Source of the DNA: Akkermansiaceae bacterium
Lineage (GTDB): Bacteria; Verrucomicrobiota; Verrucomicrobiia; Verrucomicrobiales; Akkermansiaceae
Assembly (NCBI GenBank): GCA_023300205.1
Contig: JALZVD010000150.1
Location: 1-6,598, forward strand
Direction of reading: 5' to 3'
Length of the DNA stretch: 6,598 bases
Shown: piece after piece, positions 1 to 4,999 of the stretch
Position numbering within the stretch: the first letter of the stretch is position 1
Layout: each line of letters opens with the position of its first letter
Made by a program: the position numbers and the translations under genes
The notes under the pieces: generated by a model
Told to the model about the DNA's origin: nothing
The model's database searches: none
Seen by the model: only the letters and a program-made list of their open reading frames with translations

Positions 1-2
1 CC

Positions 3-194
3 GCAGAGGACGACAAAATTGCTCCCACCATCCAAGCCAAAAGACTCGCCCAAGCACTCCAAAAGCTAAACGTCTCTACACAGCTAGAAATCTACCCCAC
101 AGGTGGTCACATGGGTTTCAACCTACCCAATCCAAAAAATACTAAATGGATAAAACAGTTCAACATTTGGTTCATCAAATCATTCCCAAACTAG
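3..194 (+). CDS. Alpha/beta hydrolase, C-terminal fragment (esterase / BD-FAE-like), 5' end outside window
   Basis: Frame 3 is open from the left edge to a TAG at 192-194 and gives the last 63 residues of a protein. It starts A-E-D-D-K, which matches the H-x-x-D-D segment that carries the acid residue in many alpha/beta hydrolases. About 30 residues later comes Y-P-T-G-G-H-M-G-F, where the histidine (fragment residue 36) fits the catalytic histidine of the Ser-Asp-His triad. It ends with a helix containing two tryptophans, W-I-K-Q-F-N-I-W-F, as in acetyl-xylan-esterase/BD-FAE-like carbohydrate esterases. The nucleophile elbow and any signal peptide lie outside the window, so substrate and location cannot be read. 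It converges with the sulfatase, whose stop lies 17 bases away, and no hairpin terminator is visible between them. Such hydrolases are often found near sulfatases in polysaccharide-degrading clusters of this phylum. The fold call is fairly safe; the subfamily is a guess. Confidence 0.8.
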   Translation, partial: AEDDKIAPTIQAKRLAQALQKLNVSTQLEIYPTGGHMGFNLPNPKNTKWIKQFNIWFIKSFPN

Positions 195-211
195 ACCGCT
201 GATAAAAGCTA

Positions 212-1810
212 CTACTCAGCATACTCCTCATAACTAGGAGCACCCACATCCTCCCGTATCTGATCATACCGCTTCCTCATATCATCCTGAACCACTCCAT
301 ACTCAGGATTACCATACACACTCTTCATCTCATCCGGATCCTTCTCCAGATCAAACATCTGCCACTCATCAGTCATCGGAATATAGAACAACTTATAACG
401 CTTCGTCCGCACCCCAAAATGCTGTGGCACCCTATGCTCACCCAGCTCATAATAAGAATAATAAACCGTATCCCTTAACACCTTAGAAGCATCCTTCAAC
501 ACAGGAACAATCGATTTTCCCTGAACCTCAGCAGGAGCCAACACCCCAGCCATTTCTAAAAACGTAGGCGCATAATCAATATTCTGAATCAAAGCCCCAG
601 GCCTACTCCCCGCCTTGATCACCCCAGGCCATTTAATAAGAAACGGCATCTTAAACGACTCCTCAAACATCCAGCGTTTATCAAACCACCCATGCTCACC
701 CAAATAGAACCCCTGATCAGAAGAATAAATCACAACCGTGTTCTCGGCCAAGCCATGCTTCTCCAAATACTCAGTCACCCTCCCCACACAATCATCCACT
801 GACTTCACCGTTGCCAAATAATTCTTCATATAACGTTGGTACTTCCACTGTACCATCTTCTTATGATCTACCTTCCCCGCCTTATAATCAGCTATAAATC
901 TAGCATTTAGCGGCGCAAAATGCGCATCCCAAACCTTCTTCTGCTCACCATTCATCCGATTATACTCAGGCGTCCCGTAATCCCGAAAACTAGGCAACCC
1001 CACACCCCCCATCTCATCATTACGTAGCTTCAAATCATACGCCCAAGTCATATGCCTATCCACCTCCATCTCATTTTTCGGCAACGTCTCAGAACGGTCA
1101 TTATACTTATCAAACAGATTTCCCGGCTCCGGAATAACAACATCATTGAAAGCCCCAAGATGCCGCAATGCAGGAGAAAATGTCCGGTGCGGCGCCTTAT
1201 ACTGACACATCAGCATGAACGGCTTCGTCTTATCCCTACCATCCAGCCACTTCAGAGCCTTATCCGTAGTCACATCCGTCACATACCCCTCATCCTGCTT
1301 CTTACTCCCATCCATCTGAACAAAAATCGGATTATAGTAACTCCCCTGCCCAGGCAAAATCTCCCAATAATCAAACCCCGTAGGCATCGTCTTCAAATGC
1401 CACTTACCAATCACTGCCGATTGATACCCACTCTTTCCCAACTCCTTAATAAACGTCCACTGACTCTGATCAAAACCACTACTATTATGGTTCCGCAAAA
1501 ACCCATTAATATGACTATGCTTCCCCGTTAAAATATTCGCCCTAGATGGACCACAAATCGAATTCGCACAAAACGAATTCTCAAAAATTGCCCCCTCCCT
1601 CGCCAGCCTATCAATATTCGGAGTTGGCGCCACATCCTTCAGCCTACCACCATAAGCAGAAATCGCATTCAGTGCATGATCATCAGAAAACAAAAACACA
1701 ATATTCGGCTTCAACATCGCCCCCTCTGACTCAGCAGACACAGCAGAGCCAATCTGCAACAACCCAGAACAAAGAACCAGCACCAGAGATTTAAAAGAAA
1801 TATTCATCAT
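212..1810 (-). CDS. Secreted formylglycine-dependent sulfatase (family S1, arylsulfatase A-like)
   Basis: This 532-residue protein hydrolyses sulfate esters, probably on a polysaccharide, outside the cytoplasm. Residues 1-26 form a Sec signal peptide: a hydrophobic core (L-V-L-V-L-C-S-G-L-L) followed by A-V-S-A and probable cleavage before E27. Cys14 lacks a small residue before it, so a lipobox is unlikely. The mature part begins P-N-I-V-F-L-F-S-D-D, with metal ligands D43 and D44. The signature C-G-P-S-R-A-N-I-L-T-G runs from 86 to 96, and Cys86 would be converted to formylglycine by a maturase not seen here. G-K-W-H-L (135-139), A-P-H (206-208), S-D-Q-G (364-367) and K378 complete a normal active site. 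G-F-D-Y-W-E-I-L-P-G-Q-G (145-156) is typical of glycan sulfatases with a C-terminal DUF4976 domain. The exact substrate class is not determinable. The start is ATG at 1810, with a second ATG directly following. No Shine-Dalgarno is visible and the stop is TAG. Confidence 0.95.
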   Translation of the reverse strand: MMNISFKSLVLVLCSGLLQIGSAVSAESEGAMLKPNIVFLFSDDHALNAISAYGGRLKDVAPTPNIDRLAREGAIFENSFCANSICGPSRANILTGKHSHINGFLRNHNSSGFDQSQWTFIKELGKSGYQSAVIGKWHLKTMPTGFDYWEILPGQGSYYNPIFVQMDGSKKQDEGYVTDVTTDKALKWLDGRDKTKPFMLMCQYKAPHRTFSPALRHLGAFNDVVIPEPGNLFDKYNDRSETLPKNEMEVDRHMTWAYDLKLRNDEMGGVGLPSFRDYGTPEYNRMNGEQKKVWDAHFAPLNARFIADYKAGKVDHKKMVQWKYQRYMKNYLATVKSVDDCVGRVTEYLEKHGLAENTVVIYSSDQGFYLGEHGWFDKRWMFEESFKMPFLIKWPGVIKAGSRPGALIQNIDYAPTFLEMAGVLAPAEVQGKSIVPVLKDASKVLRDTVYYSYYELGEHRVPQHFGVRTKRYKLFYIPMTDEWQMFDLEKDPDEMKSVYGNPEYGVVQDDMRKRYDQIREDVGAPSYEEYAE

Positions 1811-1952
1811 AACAAAAAAAGCTAACCAAAACCTATTCAGAATCCCATAGCTCGTAGCACATTAGATATCACATCCCCATAATCAACCCAACAATAAATA
1901 CATCTAGATTAGTAGTCGAAAATCCCTACCATACCCCCCATCACCCACACCC
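1811..1952. other. Divergent intergenic region between sulfatase and M41-like peptidase
   Basis: This 142-base gap must carry promoters for both flanking genes, which read away from each other. I see no convincing sigma-70 pair for either one. On the minus strand, TTGTTG followed 17 bases later by TGATAT is a weak candidate for the sulfatase. On the plus strand, a TACCAT at 1927-1932 is equally weak. Neither start codon has a purine-rich Shine-Dalgarno sequence. The 50 bases before the peptidase start are strikingly pyrimidine- and C-rich. Confidence 0.4.
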
Positions 1953-2444
1953 ATGCCACCCTCAGAACACTCAGACCAGCTCACCCACACCGCCTTCCAT
2001 GAAGCCGGCCACGCAGTCATCGCCATCATCACCGGCCGCAACGTCAACAAAGTCAGCATCATACCCGGAGCCAACAAACTTGGCGTCTGCAAAATGAGCA
2101 AAGGCCGTAAGAAAGCCAGCCCAGACGCCCTAGAAGCAGAGCTACTCATCCTCCTAGCAGGCCTAGCCGCAGAAGGCAGGAAAAGCGGAAAATACAACTT
2201 CCTAGGAGCCTCCCAAGACCTCCGCGACGCAGAAAAACTCGCCCTCATGCGCGCCGGCAACCCCAAACAAGCCTCCAAAATCCTCAAACGAGCACTAGAC
2301 AAAGTCCACCACCACTTCGACCAACCCGCCAACTGGACCGCCACCAAATCCATCGCAAAAGCCCTCCTAAAAAGCGAATCCATCAGCGGCAGAGAAGCAG
2401 ACCACCTCTACAAACTTGCCATCACAAACAATCCCAAACAATAA
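1953..2444 (+). CDS. Stand-alone M41 (FtsH-type) zinc metallopeptidase domain protein
   Basis: This 163-residue protein resembles the C-terminal peptidase domain of FtsH without its membrane helices or AAA+ ATPase. The zinc motif H-E-A-G-H-A-V places ligands at H16 and H20 and the catalytic glutamate at E17. N-K-V-S-I-I-P-G (32-39) matches the FtsH segment after the motif. L-A-G-L-A-A-E-G (68-75) corresponds to the FtsH G-G-R-A-A-E helix. L-G-A-S-Q-D-L (84-90) supplies the probable third zinc ligand at D89. The C-terminal helix around A-K-A-L-L-K (135-140) also follows the family. There is no signal peptide or membrane segment, so it should be cytoplasmic. Without an ATPase it cannot unfold substrates itself; it may act on short or unfolded peptides or with a partner, which is inference. 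The start is the first ATG after an in-frame TAG at 1905. There is no Shine-Dalgarno and the stop is TAA. It lies 75 bases before the selenothioredoxin candidate on the same strand. Confidence 0.8.
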   Translation: MPPSEHSDQLTHTAFHEAGHAVIAIITGRNVNKVSIIPGANKLGVCKMSKGRKKASPDALEAELLILLAGLAAEGRKSGKYNFLGASQDLRDAEKLALMRAGNPKQASKILKRALDKVHHHFDQPANWTATKSIAKALLKSESISGREADHLYKLAITNNPKQ

Positions 2445-2483
2445 CCCCGCTCATCATCACCCCTATCCGCTCAACAGAAAAAG

Positions 2484-2512
2484 TTGCTTAATCAACAAAC
2501 ACAGCTTATGAT
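2484..2512 (+). promoter_or_regulatory. Candidate sigma-70-type promoter for the thioredoxin-like gene, giving a leaderless mRNA
   Basis: TTGCTT at 2484-2489 and TATGAT at 2507-2512 are separated by exactly 17 bases. The -10 box matches the TATAAT consensus at five of six positions; the -35 box matches mainly in TTG. Counting seven bases on, transcription would begin at or next to the A of the ATG at 2520. That would explain why no Shine-Dalgarno precedes this gene. It also favours the 2520 start over the TTG at 2484 and the ATG at 2508, both of which lie within the promoter. Confidence 0.4.
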
Positions 2513-2519
2513 AACAATC

Positions 2520-3194
2520 ATGAAACGAACACTCTCACTCATCGCCATACTTGGCCTCATCACCTCATCGCTCCATGCCCGCACATGGACCAATGCAGAT
2601 GGAAGCAAAACCTTCGAAGGCAAATACCTCAGTAGCACCACAACCACCGTTAAAGTTCTTAAGAACGGTAAAAGCCTCACTGTTCAACTAGACCTCCTTT
2701 CTCAAGAAGACAAAAAATGGGTCGCTACTGAAGTCGAGCGTCTCGACGCAGAGAAAAATAAACCAAAAGAAGTTGATGCAGAAGAATCCCCAGTAGGAGC
2801 TCTACTCGCAAAAAAGGTCAAACGCTTCGAAAAGAAAAGCTACAAGAAAGCAGAGCTCACCAAGAATCCAGAATTCTACCTCATCTACTTCTCCGCAAGT
2901 TGGTGACCACCTTGCGTATCTTCCGCTCCACAGTTAGTGAAGCAATACAACAAAGATATCCTAGGTAACGACAAAGCAGAACTCATCCATGCCAGCCTAG
3001 ACAGCAGCGAAGACTCAGCAGAAAAATGGGCAGCAAAAGCTCAGTTCCCATGGCTCACAGTCCTAGATAAAGACATCAAACGTGCGGGCCTAGAAAAGTT
3101 TAAACCAAGAGGCGTACCAGGATACATCCTCATCGATAAAGAAGGCAACAAAGTAGCCGAAGGCAAAACAGCCTGCTTCGCAAAAATCAAATAA
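2520..3194 (+). CDS. Exported SHD1-thioredoxin-like protein, probable selenoprotein (in-frame TGA read as Sec129)
   Basis: Read through the TGA at 2904-2906, this is one 224-residue protein; normal gene callers would split it into 2520-2906 and 2937-3194. Residues 1-20 are a Sec signal peptide (M-K-R-T, hydrophobic core, then S-S-L-H-A). Residues 21-72 form an SLA1-homology (SHD1) domain: R-T-W-T-N-A-D-G-S-K-T-F-E-G and later V-Q-L-D-L-L-S-Q-E-D-K-K-W. A charged Lys/Glu-rich linker follows. The thioredoxin fold starts about residue 95, with strand F-Y-L-I-Y-F-S-A-S-W leading into U129-P-P-C132. Relatives have W-C-P-P-C here. D-K-D and R-G-V-P-G-Y-I-L-I-D (197-206) give the usual cis-proline loop at P200. 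Cys219 lies near the C terminus. It would act as a periplasmic or membrane-side thiol-disulfide oxidoreductase. I chose ATG 2520 because it begins a clean signal peptide. The stop is TAA, followed by an intrinsic terminator. The alternative is a pseudogene from a one-base TGC/TGT-to-TGA change. Confidence 0.8.
2904..2906 (+). other. In-frame TGA, probable selenocysteine codon (Sec129)
   Basis: The codon order around this site is Ser-Ala-Ser-Trp-TGA-Pro-Pro-Cys-Val. In thioredoxins and TlpA-like proteins, the residue between Trp and Pro-Pro-Cys is the nucleophilic cysteine. TGA differs by one base from both cysteine codons, and Cys-to-Sec replacement at exactly this redox position is the hallmark of known selenoproteins. 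Tryptophan decoding, as in genetic code 4, is unlikely because it would remove the catalytic Cys and because Trp is written TGG right beside it. No selenocysteine machinery gene or tRNA-Sec is visible in this window. Confidence 0.75.
2925..2943 (+). promoter_or_regulatory. Candidate bacterial SECIS hairpin downstream of the TGA
   Basis: GCTCCACAGTTAGTGAAGC can fold with GCT pairing to AGC, one C-A mismatch, and CAC pairing to GTG, closing a five-base loop AGTTA. The loop carries G at its second position and begins 25 bases after the TGA. As I recall the bacterial SECIS model, it asks for a short hairpin inside the coding region, a G in the first two loop positions, and about 16-37 bases between UGA and loop. 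The stem is short and imperfect, so this is supportive rather than decisive. A competing fold pairs CTTC at 2920-2923 with GAAG at 2939-2942. Confidence 0.5.
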
Positions 3195-3231
3195 ACAAAA
3201 TCAACATAGATCCTAAACAAATCAAATTCTT

Positions 3232-3263
3232 AAAACCTAGGGAACCCATCCCTAGGTTTTTTT
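3232..3263 (+). terminator. Rho-independent terminator of the thioredoxin-like gene
   Basis: A perfect 12-base-pair stem is formed by 3232-3243 (AAAACCTAGGGA) and 3249-3260 (TCCCTAGGTTTT), with a five-base loop ACCCA. It runs directly into a T tract covering 3257-3263. It starts 37 bases after the TAA at 3192-3194. Its position supports transcription continuing past the TGA at 2904 through to this point as one message. The A-rich left arm gives only a short U run on the opposite strand, so it is a weaker leftward terminator. Confidence 0.9.
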
Positions 3264-3745
3264 ATCCCCTCTACTCCATCGATAGAATCGACCAATGCAA
3301 ACAAATCCTCAGCCTGAAAGCCAAGCGTTACACTCTCGCGGAGATTAAAGAAAGATTAGCAGTCTGAGCTGAACTATCCTCACTTAAATGAGATCTTGAA
3401 GAGATCAAGCCTTCAAAGCCTGAGCATTCATCCCTAGATCCCCACCCACAACCGAAGCCTCTGCTGAAGGCACAGCGGAAACACGGCCTCACTCATCCAC
3501 TAACTCAGTCTCACACGAATGAAGCCTGCTATTCATTTTAAAATAGCCATACCCCCCAATGAGGCAGATAAGGGGTTAGAAAGATGATGATACGTTTCAT
3601 GTCAGTTTAGAGACAAGTAATTGCTGATCTCTTCTTTAAGATGTCCATTACATTTATCTTAAATAAAATGTCCCGCATCAAGGCTGATCCCATTTATTTA
3701 AATATCAAAGGAGCTTAACAGATCGGGATCTTTCCATCACCTTCA
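3264..3745. other. 482-base spacer between convergent genes, no credible gene
   Basis: I find no convincing coding region, tRNA or structured RNA here. In one plus-strand frame, 3263-3364 reads Q-I-L-S-L-K-A-K-R-Y-T-L-A-E-I-K-E-R-L-A-V before a TGA at 3365. It then continues past a second TGA at 3389 to a TAA near 3541. It has no start codon but vaguely recalls a helix-turn-helix and may be a gene relic. A 25-codon ORF at 3641-3718 (ATG to TAA) has no Shine-Dalgarno and no recognisable motif. Bases 3651-3710 are AT-rich, with a weak imperfect hairpin around ACATTTAT and ATAAAATGT. No clear terminator for cinA is visible on the minus strand. C and G are closer to balanced in parts of this spacer than in the flanking genes. 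Confidence 0.5.
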
Positions 3746-4990
3746 TTAAAATACGCAATGAACAACTTTCAATATTTTCATCAGCACAGCCTGACTCGCT
3801 AGCTGCTTAAACACTCTCCTCCCATTCGGATAAAATTTCTTTTCTACTGAGGTTTCGACTTGTCCATCTTTTCTAATAGAAATCCCAATCCACACCGTTC
3901 CAACAGGCTTCTCATCTGAACCACCAGATGGACCAGCAATACCAGTAACCGAAACTGTAATATCAGCACCAGATTCTTTCAGCGCACCCTCTGCCATTTC
4001 TCGAGCCACCTCTTCACTCACAGCTCCGTAAGTTTCGAGAGTCTTCTCAGAAACTCCTATCATCTCTACCTTTGCCTCGTTCGCATAGGTCACATAACCA
4101 TGAGTCAAGACCGCTGAAGAACCAGATACATCCGTAATACGGCTAGAAATCCGTCCTCCCGTACAACTTTCTGCAAGAGATAATTTAAGACCTTTCTCTG
4201 TGAGCGCATGCACAACAGTCTCCTCTAAAGATCGTTCATCATCATTGATAAATTGTAGCGGATAAGTCTTCACAGCCAGATCCGCAGCAGCCTTCCTATC
4301 AGCTTCTGAACCGATAAGACGTAAATCCAACTCCCCAGGTCGCGCACAATACCCTACTTCTAATCCACCTACTTCATGCAGCGGAGCATCCAGTTTATCT
4401 TGAAATGAACTCTCACCCACTCCAGAAAATTTAATATTCGTCACCCCATGATCAGAAGGCAACTCAGTCAGCGCCTTCAGCCTTGGTGCAACCTCAGCGT
4501 GGTACATCGCATGCATCTCATGAGGAGGACCAGGTAGCAAAAAAATAGCACACGATGAGTCTCCTAAACGCGGAGGCACATAAACTCCAGGAGCCGTTCC
4601 ATTTGGATTTGGTAACACATCCGCCCCCACAGGGTGCAGCGCTTGCTTCAGATTTGACGGCGTCATCTCCCTCCCTAAACGCGTGAAAAACGCTTCAATA
4701 CACCGAACAGCATGCTCATCCTCTATTAAATCAACACCCAGCGCCTCAGCAGTAGCCTCACGGGTCACATCATCACTCGTCGGCCCTAAACCACCAGTCA
4801 CAATCACAGCATCACTAACAGCAATACTCTGCTTCAACTCATCTCTGATAGGATCACCATCAGGAACAGTAATCAACCTTTGCACACGTAACCCCAACCC
4901 CAACAACTCCTGACCCAGCCACGCACCATGTGTATTCAGCGTGCTTCCTAGCAGGAGCTCTGAACCCGTATTAATAATCTCTATTCTCAT
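3746..4990 (-). CDS. cinA: CinA family protein: MoCF-like domain plus NMN amidohydrolase (PncC) domain
   Basis: This 414-residue protein has the usual length and two-domain order of CinA. The N-terminal COG1058/MoCF-like domain (about 1-170) begins M-R-I-E-I-I-N-T-G-S-E-L-L-L-G. It contains T-G-G-L-G-P-T-S-D-D-V-T-R-E (65-78) and L-P-G-P-P-H-E-M (152-159). In characterised relatives this domain has ADP-ribose pyrophosphatase activity. The C-terminal PncC domain (about 258-410) has A-E-S-C-T-G-G (273-279), V-T-G-I-A-G-P-S-G-G (348-357) and K-P-V-G-T-V-W-I-G (361-369). It should deamidate nicotinamide mononucleotide to nicotinate mononucleotide in the cytoplasm, recycling the product of NAD-using DNA ligase. 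All visible core motifs are intact. The ATG at 4990 lies 9 bases after the stop of the upstream ABC1 gene, so the two are probably co-transcribed. AGAGAA just upstream is a weak ribosome-binding candidate that overlaps the ABC1 stop. The stop is TAA. A role in competence, the origin of the name, is not implied. Confidence 0.95.
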   Translation of the reverse strand: MRIEIINTGSELLLGSTLNTHGAWLGQELLGLGLRVQRLITVPDGDPIRDELKQSIAVSDAVIVTGGLGPTSDDVTREATAEALGVDLIEDEHAVRCIEAFFTRLGREMTPSNLKQALHPVGADVLPNPNGTAPGVYVPPRLGDSSCAIFLLPGPPHEMHAMYHAEVAPRLKALTELPSDHGVTNIKFSGVGESSFQDKLDAPLHEVGGLEVGYCARPGELDLRLIGSEADRKAAADLAVKTYPLQFINDDERSLEETVVHALTEKGLKLSLAESCTGGRISSRITDVSGSSAVLTHGYVTYANEAKVEMIGVSEKTLETYGAVSEEVAREMAEGALKESGADITVSVTGIAGPSGGSDEKPVGTVWIGISIRKDGQVETSVEKKFYPNGRRVFKQLASQAVLMKILKVVHCVF

Positions 4991-4999
4991 GCGCTTCTC

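Noticed and set aside
1052..1531. Plus-strand ORF opposite the sulfatase (also 1546-1794)
   Set aside because: Both are antisense shadows of a clearly conserved sulfatase; the translations are low-complexity and show no motif.
1904..2383. Minus-strand 159-codon ORF opposite the M41 gene
   Set aside because: It is antisense to the H-E-A-G-H zinc peptidase frame and has a Ser/Arg/Leu-rich translation with no recognisable domain.
2484..2519. Longer N terminus for the thioredoxin-like gene from TTG 2484 or ATG 2508
   Set aside because: The added residues would put a polar stretch before the signal peptide, and they overlap the best promoter candidate. ATG 2520 gives a normal M-K-R-T signal peptide.
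2904..2906. TGA decoded as Trp or Gly through an alternative genetic code
   Set aside because: Either reading would leave the thioredoxin without its catalytic residue. No other gene here contains an in-frame TGA, and Trp is regularly written TGG.
2937..3194. Separate 85-residue gene starting with GTG at 2937
   Set aside because: It is the in-frame continuation of the thioredoxin domain after the TGA. It lacks the first beta strand and active site, and no ribosome-binding site precedes it.
3401..3430. CTTCAAA resembling a tRNA-Sec anticodon loop
   Set aside because: The flanking bases do not form a five-pair anticodon stem, and no T-arm or acceptor stem is present nearby.
3720..3731. AGATCGGGATCT palindrome downstream of cinA as a terminator
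   Set aside because: The loop would be only two bases and no T tract follows on the minus strand.
4683..4913. Plus-strand ORF within cinA, and a minus-strand ORF at 5458-5685 within the ABC1 gene
   Set aside because: Both are alternative-frame shadows of strongly conserved proteins.
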